Positions 52,883 to 62,325 of a stretch of DNA of 64,000 nt are shown in pieces (the first letter of the stretch is position 1; every line of letters begins with the position of its first letter). The translations under genes and the position numbers were made by a program. Source of the stretch: Psychroflexus salarius (lineage in GTDB: Bacteria; Bacteroidota; Bacteroidia; Flavobacteriales; Flavobacteriaceae); assembly GCF_900129035.1 (NCBI RefSeq), contig NZ_FQTW01000006.1, positions 1 through 64,000 on the forward strand, read 5' to 3'. The notes beneath the pieces are model-generated. The model was not told the DNA's origin and did not search any database. It saw nothing but the letters and a program-made list of their open reading frames with translations.

Positions 52883-53604
52883 TATAATTTTCCAAAAAGT
52901 TTAGTTAGTCTCATTCTTATAATTCCAAACACTGCTTCTGTGATAATTTTACTACTCATCTTTGAAGTTCCTTTGGTTCTATCCGTAAAAATAATTGGGA
53001 TTTCTTCAACTGAAAAGCCTTTGTGGTAAGCTTTGTATTTCATTTCAATTTGAAATGCGTATCCAATAAATTTAATTTTATCAAGATTTATTTCTTTTAA
53101 AACTTTCGATTTAAAACAGGCAAATCCGGCAGTTGTGTCTTCAATAGGTAAGCCTGTCATGACTTTTACATATTTAGAGGCTAACCAAGACATTAAGACA
53201 CGTTTCATAGGCCAATTTACAACATTTACGCCGGTTAAATAACGCGAACCAATCGCGAGGTCTACATTATTTTGCTCACAGGCTTTATTCAATAAAATTA
53301 AATCTTTAGGGTTATGAGAAAAATCGGCATCCATCTGAAAAATTAAATCATAAGCTTGATCTAATGCCCATTTAAAGCCATGAATATAAGCTTTACCTAA
53401 ACCATTTTTAGCATTGCGAACTTCTAAAAACACCTGATTAAAATTAGCTTGTAATTCTTTTACTTTTTTTGCTGTTCCGTCTGGTGAATTATCATCAACT
53501 ACCAAAATATCTAACTGTAATGGTAACGAAATTATTGCTGAAATTATATCAGATATATTTTCAATTTCGTTATAGGTTGGTATAATGACGAGTCTTTTAA
53601 GCAT
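52882..53604 (-). CDS. Polyprenol monophosphomannose synthase-like glycosyltransferase (GT2)
   Basis: 240 residues, compact and soluble except for a short hydrophobic helix. It has LVIIPTYNEIENI (4-16), VVDDNSPDGT (33-42), QMDADFSHNP and IGSRYL, the pattern of dolichol/polyprenol-phosphate mannose synthases. It would transfer mannose from GDP-mannose to polyprenyl phosphate at the inner membrane. Its stop overlaps the dihydroorotase ATG. Start at MLKRLV places the GT2 motif at the N-terminus. Confidence 0.9.
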   Translation of the reverse strand: MLKRLVIIPTYNEIENISDIISAIISLPLQLDILVVDDNSPDGTAKKVKELQANFNQVFLEVRNAKNGLGKAYIHGFKWALDQAYDLIFQMDADFSHNPKDLILLNKACEQNNVDLAIGSRYLTGVNVVNWPMKRVLMSWLASKYVKVMTGLPIEDTTAGFACFKSKVLKEINLDKIKFIGYAFQIEMKYKAYHKGFSVEEIPIIFTDRTKGTSKMSSKIITEAVFGIIRMRLTKLFGKL

Positions 53605-53671
53605 GAAATTTATAAAATACAAATGTAATTAATTTGAATGCATAGATAACATGCATCAAAAGTAATTAGTG

Positions 53672-53679
53672 TAATTTTG
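53672..53679 (+). promoter_or_regulatory. -7 promoter element of the DUF4271-hemD pair
   Basis: TAATTTTG fits TAnnTTTG and ends 8 bp before the ATG at 53688, so the mRNA would be nearly leaderless. Confidence 0.45.
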
Positions 53680-53687
53680 CGAGACTT

Positions 53688-54326
53688 ATGGAAGTAATAC
53701 TTCGAAACATAGCAACTAACAACTGGCTTTTTTTAAGTTTACTTGGTATTGGCTTTTGTATGGTCATTGCTAAACGCTTAAATGAAGCTACATTTAATTT
53801 ATTTTTTAAATCTGATTTATTAAAATCTTACTTAGCAGAAAAAGAACGCTTAAAATTTAATTTTAACACCGCTGACATATTTCTGGTAACTTCAGCACTT
53901 CTGATTATTTATAATATCTTTAAAATATATCAGCCTAGATTAAACATCAATTTATCGCCTTTAGAGTTAACTTTGTTAAGTACTGGTGTATTAATTTCAA
54001 AAATGGTATTTGAAGTTTTCATAGGTTACCTATCAAATTCAATTAAGCAATTAAAGTTATATGCTGTTACTAAAGCAGGCGCATTGGTGTTTTCAACACT
54101 TATTTGTTTTCCTTTTTTTATAGTTTATCACTTAAATGATGACCTAAGTCAAAATTTTATCTCTGTTGTTTTAATCCTATTTGTTATGATTAACCTTGCT
54201 ATCATTGGCTTTCAAGTGTATAAAGAACGAAATACACTATTACCACATTGGTTTTATTTTATTTTGTACATTTGCAGCCTTGAAATAGCGCCTATAATTA
54301 TCGGCCTGTATTGGTATAAATTTTAG
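53688..54326 (+). CDS. DUF4271 membrane protein
   Basis: 212 residues with six or seven predicted transmembrane helices; matches DUF4271 (Bacteroidota-specific, e.g. NSIKQLKLYAVTKA and the final LEIAPIIIGLYWY). Encoded 19 bp before hemD in the same direction, an arrangement that recurs in Flavobacteriaceae. Possibly linked to heme/tetrapyrrole synthesis or to membrane function; not known. Confidence 0.87.
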   Translation: MEVILRNIATNNWLFLSLLGIGFCMVIAKRLNEATFNLFFKSDLLKSYLAEKERLKFNFNTADIFLVTSALLIIYNIFKIYQPRLNINLSPLELTLLSTGVLISKMVFEVFIGYLSNSIKQLKLYAVTKAGALVFSTLICFPFFIVYHLNDDLSQNFISVVLILFVMINLAIIGFQVYKERNTLLPHWFYFILYICSLEIAPIIIGLYWYKF

Positions 54327-54345
54327 GTGTTTCAAATCGAAACCT

Positions 54346-55098
54346 ATGAAAGTTAAGACTATCCTAATCTCTCAACCTGAACCTAAAGTAGATAATTCAC
54401 CTTATGCAGAATTAGAATCTAAATTGAAGGTAAAGATAGACTTTATACCTTTTATTCATGTTGAAGGCGTTGATTCTAAAGAGGTTAGGCAACAAAAAAT
54501 AGATTTACACAATTATACAGCAATTATTCTTACAAGTAGAAATGCTGTTGATAATTATTTTAGAATTGCAGAAGAAATGCGTTTTAAAATTCCAGATACG
54601 ATGAAGTATTTTTGCCAAAGTGAAGCTGTTGCTTACTATTTGCAAAAGTATGTGGTTTACAGAAAACGCAAGATTTATGTTGGTAAGCGTAATTTTCAAG
54701 ACCTTGTGGCTTATATTAAAAAGCATAAAGATGAGAAGTTTTTATTACCATCTTCTGATACGCTAAAACCGGTTATACCTCAACAATTAGATAAATTAGG
54801 CATTGATTGGACACGTGGGATTTTTTACAAAACAGTAGTTAGTGATTTATCACACTTGAAAGAAGTTTTTTATGATGTTGTTGTCTTTTTTAGCCCAAGT
54901 GGAATTAAATCGCTTTTTGAAAATTTCCCAGATTTTGAACAGAAAAACACAAGGATTGCCGCTTTCGGTAAAACAACTTTAAAAGCTGCTAAAGAAAAAG
55001 GCTTAAAAGTTCAAATTAAAGCGCCGACTCCAGAAGCACCTTCTATGACTATGGCCATAGAAAATTATGTTATAAATGCAAACAAAAAAGCCAATTAA
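54346..55098 (+). CDS. hemD: Uroporphyrinogen-III synthase
   Basis: 250 residues, the usual length. It closes and flips ring D of hydroxymethylbilane. The HemD fold is recognisable from ILISQPEP at the start, ILTSRNAVDNYF (~61-72), and VVFFSPSGIKSLFENFP (~187-203). The sequence is diverged as usual for this family. The stop codon lies inside its terminator stem. Confidence 0.88.
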   Translation: MKVKTILISQPEPKVDNSPYAELESKLKVKIDFIPFIHVEGVDSKEVRQQKIDLHNYTAIILTSRNAVDNYFRIAEEMRFKIPDTMKYFCQSEAVAYYLQKYVVYRKRKIYVGKRNFQDLVAYIKKHKDEKFLLPSSDTLKPVIPQQLDKLGIDWTRGIFYKTVVSDLSHLKEVFYDVVVFFSPSGIKSLFENFPDFEQKNTRIAAFGKTTLKAAKEKGLKVQIKAPTPEAPSMTMAIENYVINANKKAN

Positions 55099-55115
55099 AT
55101 AATTGGCTTTTTTTT
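55084..55115. terminator. Bidirectional terminator between hemD and pckA
   Basis: Stem AAAAAAGCCAATT/AATTGGCTTTTTT with loop AAAT. It overlaps the hemD stop codon. A-runs and T-runs on both sides let it end both convergent genes. Confidence 0.85.
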
Positions 55116-55138
55116 CAGTTTTAAAATAGTGACCACTT

Positions 55139-56734
55139 CTATTTTAAAGGCCCACCATTAATTATTTCTTCATTTGCATAGTCTTCAAACTGCTTGAAGT
55201 TATCTTTAAATGATTTGGCTAGAGTCATTGCTTTTTTATCGTAAGCTTCTTGATCTGCCCAAGTTTGTTTTGGGTTTAAAACTTCATTAGGCACGTTAGG
55301 ACATTCTTTAGGCATGTGTAAACCAAAAATTTCATGTTGCTCAAACTCAACTTGGTCTAACAGACCTTCTAGGGCTGATGAAATCATTTCTCGGGTGTAT
55401 TTTAACTTCATTCTACTTCCTGTACCGTAAGGACCACCTGTCCAACCTGTATTAACTAACCAGACATTAACACCAGCTTCCTGCATCTTTTTACTTAGCA
55501 TTTCAGCGTATCTTGTTGGATGTAATGGCATAAATGGCGCTCCAAAACATGCTGAAAAACTTGGTAAGGGTTCATCAATTCCAGCCTCGGTTCCTGCAAC
55601 TTTTGCTGTATAGCCACTAATAAAGTGATACGCCGCTTGACCAGGAGTTAACTTACTGATTGGAGGTAACACCCCAAAAGCATCTGCTGTTAAAAAGAAA
55701 ATATTTTTTGGATTTTCGCCAACAGAAGGTTGCTTAATGTTATTTATATGATGAATTGGATAACTTACTCTTGTATTTTGGGTTATTGTTGCATCTTTAA
55801 AATCTACTTCACCATTATTAATCACAACATTTTCTAATATTGCGCCAGGTTTAATTGCTCTATAGATATCAGGCTCTTTTTCTTCGGTTAAGTCAATAAC
55901 TTTTGCATAACAACCACCTTCAAAATTAAAAACTGTATTTTCATTAGTCCATCCATGTTCATCATCTCCAATTAAATAACGTTCTGGGTCAGCTGAGAGT
56001 GTTGTTTTCCCTGTTCCAGACAAACCAAAGAAAATAGCGGTATCTCCATCTTCACCAACATTTGCAGAGCAATGCATTGGTAAAGTATTCTTCATCACTG
56101 GTAGTATAAAATTCAAGGCTGAGAAAATACCTTTTTTAATTTCGCCTGTATAACCAGTACCACCAACAAGTGCAATTTTTTTTGTGAAATTAAGAATGGC
56201 AAAATTGTGGGCTCTCGTTCCGTCAACTTCAGGGTCAGCTTTAAATCCCGGTGCATTAACAACCGTCCATTCTGGCGTAAAGTTTTCTAGTTCGGCTTCA
56301 TCAGGTCTTAAAAACATATTGTAAGTAAACATATTACTCCATGGATACTCATTAATATGTCTAATCTTAACCTTATAGTTTTCATCTGCACAAGCAAAAT
56401 TATCACGAACAAAAAGTTCTTTATCTGAAAGGTAGTTAACAACCTTATCATAGAGTTTATCAAACTTATCAGATTCAAAAGGAATGTTAATATCACCCCA
56501 CCAAATTTCGTCTTTTGTAATTGCATCTTCAACAATAAATCGATCTTTTGGAGAGCGACCCGTAAATTCACCTGTATTAACAGCCAATGCGCCTGAATTT
56601 ACTGTGACACCTTGATTTTTTTCGACTGTTATTTTATGAAGTTCTTCAGATGAGAGTTGGTAATGAACCTTAGATGATTGAATACCGTAAGATGTTAACG
56701 AAATCGTTTTCGTAACTTTTTCATTTTTTTGCAT
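55139..56734 (-). CDS. pckA: Phosphoenolpyruvate carboxykinase (ATP)
   Basis: 531 residues, typical size. It converts oxaloacetate and ATP to phosphoenolpyruvate in gluconeogenesis. Kinase-1a motif GLSGTGKTTLSADPE (~242-256), GDDEHGW, FEGGCYAK and the adenine-binding region TGWTGGPYGTG. It has its own promoter 31 bp upstream and an FNR/CRP-like palindrome near -40, implying regulation by oxygen or carbon state (inference). Single-gene unit ending at the shared hemD terminator. Confidence 0.97.
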   Translation of the reverse strand: MQKNEKVTKTISLTSYGIQSSKVHYQLSSEELHKITVEKNQGVTVNSGALAVNTGEFTGRSPKDRFIVEDAITKDEIWWGDINIPFESDKFDKLYDKVVNYLSDKELFVRDNFACADENYKVKIRHINEYPWSNMFTYNMFLRPDEAELENFTPEWTVVNAPGFKADPEVDGTRAHNFAILNFTKKIALVGGTGYTGEIKKGIFSALNFILPVMKNTLPMHCSANVGEDGDTAIFFGLSGTGKTTLSADPERYLIGDDEHGWTNENTVFNFEGGCYAKVIDLTEEKEPDIYRAIKPGAILENVVINNGEVDFKDATITQNTRVSYPIHHINNIKQPSVGENPKNIFFLTADAFGVLPPISKLTPGQAAYHFISGYTAKVAGTEAGIDEPLPSFSACFGAPFMPLHPTRYAEMLSKKMQEAGVNVWLVNTGWTGGPYGTGSRMKLKYTREMISSALEGLLDQVEFEQHEIFGLHMPKECPNVPNEVLNPKQTWADQEAYDKKAMTLAKSFKDNFKQFEDYANEEIINGGPLK

Positions 56735-56764
56735 AATAATGGTGTTGAATTATCATTAGGCAAA

Positions 56765-56772
56765 CAAATTTA
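56765..56772 (-). promoter_or_regulatory. -7 promoter element of pckA
   Basis: TAAATTTG on the minus strand fits TAnnTTTG, 30 bp before the ATG, with a GTTG -33-like element (plus strand CAAC 56791-56794) 18 bp further upstream. Confidence 0.55.
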
Positions 56773-56793
56773 AAGACTTATTTCGAAAATCAA

Positions 56794-56807
56794 CTGATTT
56801 AAATCAA
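56794..56807 (-). promoter_or_regulatory. FNR/CRP-family operator-like palindrome at the pckA promoter
   Basis: Minus strand TTGAT-TTAA-ATCAG, a 9-of-10 match to the FNR consensus TTGAT-N4-ATCAA and containing a perfect 12-bp palindrome TGATTTAAATCA. It is centred about 40 bp upstream of the inferred start of transcription, the classic class II activator position. Confidence 0.45.
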
Positions 56808-56809
56808 CT

Positions 56810-57196
56810 TTATTTACTTTTTTTATACACTAAATAAGCACAATAAAACCAAACCATAATTAGCATTAAACCACCTAAAGGCGTAACCAAAGCAATGGTT
56901 TTAAAATCAAAACTTGACAATTCATTAGTCGCCAAGCCATAAATTGAACCAGAAAAACATATAATCCCAATTAAATTCAACCAAAAAATTAACCTAATTT
57001 GTTGGCTTACAAGTGATTTATAAAAGCTGACACCTATTAAAAATAAGGCTTGGTACATTTGGTAACGTACACCAGTTTCAAAAGTTTCAATAGCGTCTTT
57101 TGAAATTAAATTTTCTAAACCATGACTGGCAAAAGCACCTAACACAATTGAAATTCCGCCTAGAATTAGTCCAAGACCTAAAAGCTTTTTATGCAT
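56810..57196 (-). CDS. DUF423 small membrane protein
   Basis: 128 residues with four transmembrane helices. GGISIVLGAFASHGLENL near the start, RYQMYQALFLIGV in the second helix and TPLGGLMLIMVWF near the end match DUF423 (YwdK/YgdD family), inner-membrane proteins of unknown function. Monocistronic, placed upstream of pckA with its 3' end in the pckA promoter region, and divergent from the saccharopine dehydrogenase-like gene. Confidence 0.9.
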   Translation of the reverse strand: MHKKLLGLGLILGGISIVLGAFASHGLENLISKDAIETFETGVRYQMYQALFLIGVSFYKSLVSQQIRLIFWLNLIGIICFSGSIYGLATNELSSFDFKTIALVTPLGGLMLIMVWFYCAYLVYKKSK

Positions 57197-57269
57197 TTTT
57201 GTTTAATTTATTTGAATTTATTTACATTCGTGGCTTCGCAAAATTAAGAATTACTAAATAATTAATACT

Positions 57270-58631
57270 ATGACTAACATATTAATAATTGGCGCAGGAA
57301 AATCTACTTCAGCATTAGTAAGATATTTACATGAAAAATCAACAGAATTAAATTTTGAAATCACTATTGCTGATAAAGACCTAAAAGTTGCTAAAAAAGC
57401 CGCTAATTACAGTTCAACTTCAGCTATAGAATTAGATATTTTTAAAACTGAAGAGCGACAAGCTGCCATCAAAAAAGCAGATTTAGTTGTTTCAATGCTA
57501 CCAGCGCGTTTTCATATTGAAGTTGCCAAAGATTGCATTGCTTTCGAGAAAAACTTAGCAACAGCTTCTTACGTTTCAGATGAAATGGCAGCTCTAGACC
57601 AAGAAGTTAAAGCCAAAGGATTAACTTTTATGAATGAAATTGGTGTAGATCCTGGCATTGACCACATGAGCGCCATGCAAGTAATTGACCGAATTAGAGA
57701 TGAAGGCGGAAAAATGCTATTATTCGAATCGTTTACTGGCGGTTTGGTCGCTCCCGAGAGTGATGATAACTTATGGCATTACAAATTTACATGGAATCCT
57801 AGAAATGTGGTTGTTGCTGGTCAAGGTGGCGCTGCAAAATTCATTCAAGAAGGCCAGTATAAATACATTCCTTACCAACGTTTGTTTAGACGCACCGAAT
57901 TTTTAGAAGTTCCTGGCTATGGACGTTTTGAAGGACTTGCCAACCGAAACTCACTAGCTTATCGTGACGTTTATAACATCAAAGACATCCCAACACTTTA
58001 CAGAGGTACATTGCGTAGAGTTGGTTTTAGCAAGGCTTGGAATGTGTTTGTGCAATTAGGGATGACTGATGATTCTTACACCATAGAGAATTCTGAGAAC
58101 ATGACCTACCGTGAATTTGTAAATTCTTTTTTACCCTATTCTCCAACAGACTCTGTTGAACTCAAATTAAGACATAACCTTAAAATAGATCAAGACGATT
58201 TAATTTGGGATAAACTTTTAGAACTCGAAATCTTCAATAACAACAAAGTAATTGGACTCAAAAATGCGACGCCGGCACAAGCATTACAAAAAATTTTAGA
58301 AGACAAATGGACGCTCAACGCAGATGATAAAGATATGATTGTAATGTACCATAAATTTGGGTATGAACTCGATGGTAAAAAACAACAAATCGACTCTACA
58401 ATGGTTAGTATCGGGGAAGACCAAACCTTTACCGCTATGGCGAGAACAGTTGGTTTACCACTAGGAATTGCTGTGGTAAAAATGATTTCTGGTGAAATCT
58501 CTAAACCTGGTGTTTTAAGACCAATTCACCCTGAAATTTATAACCCTATATTGAAGGAATTAGAAACTTACAATATTAAATTCTCAGAAACAGAACGTGA
58601 TTACTTAGGCTATAACCCAGACCAATTATAA
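57270..58631 (+). CDS. Saccharopine dehydrogenase family protein (lysine metabolism-like)
   Basis: 453 residues. Rossmann motif ILIIGAGKSTSALVRYL (4-20), ASYVSDEM and NEIGVDPGIDHM (~125-136), the saccharopine reductase signature, and a C-terminal domain (~135-430). In Bacteroidota such enzymes are annotated as saccharopine dehydrogenase, converting saccharopine to glutamate and aminoadipate semialdehyde in lysine degradation, or as a related opine dehydrogenase; substrate not proven here. Monocistronic, with promoter region shared with DUF423. Confidence 0.9.
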   Translation: MTNILIIGAGKSTSALVRYLHEKSTELNFEITIADKDLKVAKKAANYSSTSAIELDIFKTEERQAAIKKADLVVSMLPARFHIEVAKDCIAFEKNLATASYVSDEMAALDQEVKAKGLTFMNEIGVDPGIDHMSAMQVIDRIRDEGGKMLLFESFTGGLVAPESDDNLWHYKFTWNPRNVVVAGQGGAAKFIQEGQYKYIPYQRLFRRTEFLEVPGYGRFEGLANRNSLAYRDVYNIKDIPTLYRGTLRRVGFSKAWNVFVQLGMTDDSYTIENSENMTYREFVNSFLPYSPTDSVELKLRHNLKIDQDDLIWDKLLELEIFNNNKVIGLKNATPAQALQKILEDKWTLNADDKDMIVMYHKFGYELDGKKQQIDSTMVSIGEDQTFTAMARTVGLPLGIAVVKMISGEISKPGVLRPIHPEIYNPILKELETYNIKFSETERDYLGYNPDQL

Positions 58632-58706
58632 AAGTCTCTAAACAGATTTAACAATTATTCAATCTAAAAATACTACTTTTTTAGGTATCATTACAAAAAG
58701 CCATAA

Positions 58707-61295
58707 ATGAAATACACTTACATTGTTTTCTTACTGTTAACGGTCGTTACTTTTGGACAAACACCTGAACAGCAAATTGATAGTTTTCTTGAGCTTGAGG
58801 TGAAAACTGAAAAATTTTCTAAAGCAGATGTCGCCAATCTAAAAGTAGATAGCCATCATTTTTCTAAAAGTTTAGAGGCTCATATTTATTATATGCAGCA
58901 AATGTATAATAGCACACCTATTTACAATGCCATTGGGAATTTTGTCATTAAAGATGGTAAAGTTGTATCATTTACACATAGTTTTAAGGCAGAGATTACT
59001 GATAACATCAATCAAACAAATGCAACCTTATCGCCTATTGAAGCTGTGAACAGCTTAATTGAAAGCTTAGAAATTGGTACTAAAGGCGAGACAACTCGTG
59101 TTATTTCAGCTGAAGACACTAAACACTATGTTTTAGAAAACCAAGGTGCTTCTTCTGAAGCTATTCAAGTTAAACTAATGTACGTCGAAGACCAAAACCA
59201 ACTTAAGCTCAGTTGGGATATCTCACTTTATGAAAAATCAACATTACATTGGTGGAGTGCCCAAATTGATGCAAGTTCAGGTGAATTAATTAATTTAAAC
59301 GACTGGATGTTGAGCTGTAATTTTGACAATCATTCGCATAATAAGCATAAAGCGCAATTACAATATAAAACTGAAGTCACTAATGTTTTAACAGCAACTT
59401 CTACAAATATTGGCACTTACAATGCTTTTCCTATGCCAGTTGAGTCTCCAAATCATGGATCAAGAACACTAATTAGCAACCCATCTAATCCAGCTTCGCC
59501 AAATGGATGGCATGACACTGACGGTATTAGTGGCGCAGAATACACAATAACACGAGGAAATAATGTTTATGCTCAAGAAGATCGAAACGGAAATGATGGT
59601 AATGGTTATTCTCCTGATGGTGGTCCTGATTTAAATTTTGATTTCCCATTAGATTTCAACTCTACACCTGCGTCTTATCAAGATGCATCGATTACTAATT
59701 TATTTGTGTGGAATAACTTAATGCATGACGTTTGGTTTAATTATGGTTTTGATGAAGAAGCTGGTAATTTTCAAGAATATAACTACGAGACACTTTCGTT
59801 CTTTGAAAACGATCCTGTTTTAGCTGATGCTCAAGATGGCAGCGGCTTAAACAATGCTAACTTTGGCACACCACCAGATGGTTTTAGCCCACGTATGCAA
59901 ATGTTTTTATGGTCACCAGCTGGACAACCTGACCCACCTTTAAGCATTAATAGTCCTTCAATTTTAGCTGGAGATTACAATGGTATTCCTGCGGCATTTG
60001 GTGGTGAGATTCCTGTTGACCCTATTACTGCTAATTTAGCCTTAGCTTTAGATAACACAAGCTCTTCAGATGTTTTAGATGCTTGTGAGCCATTAACTAA
60101 TACTGGCGCTTTAAGTAATAAAATAGTCGTCATTAGACGTGGAACTTGTCCGTTTGTTGATAAAATTGAACAAGCTCAAAATGCAGGTGCCTTAGCTGTT
60201 ATTATGGTTAATAATGTTCCTGACAATCCTATTGTTATGGGAGGCGAGAGTTTTTCTATCACAATACCATCCATAATGGTTTCTCAAAGTGACGGAGAAG
60301 CAATTATTAGTACTTTACAAGCTAACACAACTGTTAATGCAACTTTAGTTAATAATGGTCCTTACGAGAAAGATGGTGATTTTGATAATGGTATTATAAG
60401 TCATGAATATGGTCACGGCATCTCTACGCGCTTGACTGGTGGTAAATCGCAGTCAAATTGTTTGTTTAACGAAGAGCAAATGGGCGAAGGCTGGAGCGAT
60501 TGGATTGCTTTAATGATGACTTTAGAACCTGGAGACTTAGGGACTGATGGCCGAGGCATTGGAACTTTTGCCGTAAGCCAACCAATTGATGGTAACGGCA
60601 TTAGACCGTTTAAATATTCAACTAACACAACTACAAATCCTTCGAGTTACAACTTAACAAATAATCCAGGATTATCAGTACCACATGGTGTGGGCTTTGT
60701 TTGGTCTACCATGCTATGGGATTTAACTTGGGCTTTTATTGATGAATACGGTTATGATAACGACATTTATAATGGTAATGGTGGTAATAACAAAGTTATG
60801 CAATTGGTTATTGATGGGTTAAAGTTACAAGCATGTGAACCTGGATTTATTGACGGCCGAGATGCTATTTTGCAAGCAGATTTAATAGCAAATAATGGTG
60901 AAAACCAATGTTTAATTTGGGATGTTTTTGCTTCTAGAGGTCTTGGATATAGTGCAACTCAAGGTGATTCAACTAATAGATTTGATCAAAGTGAGGCTTT
61001 TGACTTACCACCAACTTCTGAGCTTAATTGTACTTTAGCTTCAAATGCATTTGAAAATAATGAATTGATTATATATCCAAACCCAACTACAAATCAGTTT
61101 AAATTAAATTTTAAAAACAATATTGATGTTAATCAAATTCAAATAAAAATTTACAATGTTAACGGACAATTGGTTCAACAAACACAACTTACAAAAAACA
61201 AAACTGTTAATACAAATAGTTTAAAAAGCGGAATTTACATTGTGAAAGTTAGCAACGATAACATAAGTTTTACTGAAAAATTAATCATTCGGTAA
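58707..61295 (+). CDS. Secreted M36 (fungalysin) metallopeptidase with PA domain and T9SS sorting domain
   Basis: 862 residues. Signal peptide (YIVFLLLTVVTFGQ), an N-terminal fungalysin/thermolysin propeptide (~20-210), the M36 catalytic region with zinc-binding H566-E-Y-G-H570 followed by EGWSDW, a PA domain inserted (~440-560; VVIRRGTCPFVDKIEQAQNA), and a C-terminal T9SS type-A CTD (~790-862; IYPNPTTNQ and GIYIVKV). It degrades extracellular protein. Activity probably requires removal of the propeptide. Single gene; a plus-strand -7 element follows for the ABC gene. Confidence 0.95.
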   Translation: MKYTYIVFLLLTVVTFGQTPEQQIDSFLELEVKTEKFSKADVANLKVDSHHFSKSLEAHIYYMQQMYNSTPIYNAIGNFVIKDGKVVSFTHSFKAEITDNINQTNATLSPIEAVNSLIESLEIGTKGETTRVISAEDTKHYVLENQGASSEAIQVKLMYVEDQNQLKLSWDISLYEKSTLHWWSAQIDASSGELINLNDWMLSCNFDNHSHNKHKAQLQYKTEVTNVLTATSTNIGTYNAFPMPVESPNHGSRTLISNPSNPASPNGWHDTDGISGAEYTITRGNNVYAQEDRNGNDGNGYSPDGGPDLNFDFPLDFNSTPASYQDASITNLFVWNNLMHDVWFNYGFDEEAGNFQEYNYETLSFFENDPVLADAQDGSGLNNANFGTPPDGFSPRMQMFLWSPAGQPDPPLSINSPSILAGDYNGIPAAFGGEIPVDPITANLALALDNTSSSDVLDACEPLTNTGALSNKIVVIRRGTCPFVDKIEQAQNAGALAVIMVNNVPDNPIVMGGESFSITIPSIMVSQSDGEAIISTLQANTTVNATLVNNGPYEKDGDFDNGIISHEYGHGISTRLTGGKSQSNCLFNEEQMGEGWSDWIALMMTLEPGDLGTDGRGIGTFAVSQPIDGNGIRPFKYSTNTTTNPSSYNLTNNPGLSVPHGVGFVWSTMLWDLTWAFIDEYGYDNDIYNGNGGNNKVMQLVIDGLKLQACEPGFIDGRDAILQADLIANNGENQCLIWDVFASRGLGYSATQGDSTNRFDQSEAFDLPPTSELNCTLASNAFENNELIIYPNPTTNQFKLNFKNNIDVNQIQIKIYNVNGQLVQQTQLTKNKTVNTNSLKSGIYIVKVSNDNISFTEKLIIR

Positions 61296-61306
61296 ACCTA
61301 TAATTT

Positions 61307-61314
61307 TAACTTTG
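61307..61314 (+). promoter_or_regulatory. -7 promoter element of the ABC ATPase gene
   Basis: TAACTTTG fits TAnnTTTG. It precedes the ATG at 61354 by 39 bp and follows the peptidase stop by 11 bp. Confidence 0.5.
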
Positions 61315-61353
61315 CAAACCTTGGTTAACCATCAGTTAGCCAAGATTTTATTT

Positions 61354-62325
61354 ATGCTAAAACTCAATTACATCAGCGTATTTTTTGATGGCCAACCTGC
61401 CTTTCAAAATATAAACTTAACACTCAACCAAGGGAAAAACCTTGCAGTTATCGGCGAAAGCGGTTGTGGAAAAAGCACACTTTTAAAGTCAATATATGGG
61501 TTGATTGATCTGAATGAAGGCGAAATCACTTGGAAAAATAAACCTATAAAAGGCCCTAAATTTAACCTGATACCAGGTTTTAAAGACTTTAAATTTTTAG
61601 AACAAGAATTCAACTTAATGCCATACACAAGTGTTAGCGAAAATATTGCAAAACACTTATCGCGTCAAACGCCAACCGAAACTAAAGAAAAAGTAAGGTT
61701 CTTTTTAAAACTTTTAGACTTAGAACATCTCGAAAACAAAAAAGTCAAAAACCTTAGCGGTGGCGAGAAGCAACGCGTTGCCTTAGGTCGCGCTTTGGCT
61801 AAAAAGCCAGAATTGATAATACTTGACGAACCATTTAGCCATATAGATCACTTTAAAAAACACAAACTTAGACATGCGTTATTTTCATATTTCAAACGTG
61901 AAAATATCAGCTGTATTATCGCCACTCACGACACTGAAGATGTTTTAGGTTTTAGCGATAAAACTTTAATTTTAAAAGATGCCCAACAAATTGATTTCAG
62001 GGAAACAGAAACGATTTATAATCAACCTAAAAACAAGTATTGCGCATCACTTTTTGGTGAGGTAAATACAATAATTCCAGAGGCATTTCAACTTAAGCAC
62101 GAGTTTAAAACTGATGAGCTAATTATATATCCTAACGAAATTATTATTTCGCCTAAAACAAATTTTACTGCTGAAGTGACCGATTGCTTATTTAAAGGAA
62201 ATCACTATAAGATTTACATCAAACACAAACAATTCAACTTAGTAATGCAACATCATTGCAAAGTTGAAGCAAAGACGATTAATTTCAGTATAGATGTAAA
62301 AGCCATCAAAAAACGTTTAAACTAA
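61354..62325 (+). CDS. ABC transporter ATP-binding protein
   Basis: 323 residues. Walker A GESGCGKST (~36-44), a Q-loop, signature LSGGEKQRVALGRAL (~132-146), Walker B LIILDEPF and the switch His in ATHD. The C-terminal ~85 residues look like a TOBE-type regulatory domain, as in PotA/CysA/MalK-type importers. No permease or binding protein gene is adjacent, so its partner is elsewhere or it works as a soluble ABC ATPase. It overlaps the end of the following lipoprotein gene by 4 bp, convergently. Start at MLKLN; longer readings would run into the promoter. Confidence 0.9.
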   Translation: MLKLNYISVFFDGQPAFQNINLTLNQGKNLAVIGESGCGKSTLLKSIYGLIDLNEGEITWKNKPIKGPKFNLIPGFKDFKFLEQEFNLMPYTSVSENIAKHLSRQTPTETKEKVRFFLKLLDLEHLENKKVKNLSGGEKQRVALGRALAKKPELIILDEPFSHIDHFKKHKLRHALFSYFKRENISCIIATHDTEDVLGFSDKTLILKDAQQIDFRETETIYNQPKNKYCASLFGEVNTIIPEAFQLKHEFKTDELIIYPNEIIISPKTNFTAEVTDCLFKGNHYKIYIKHKQFNLVMQHHCKVEAKTINFSIDVKAIKKRLN

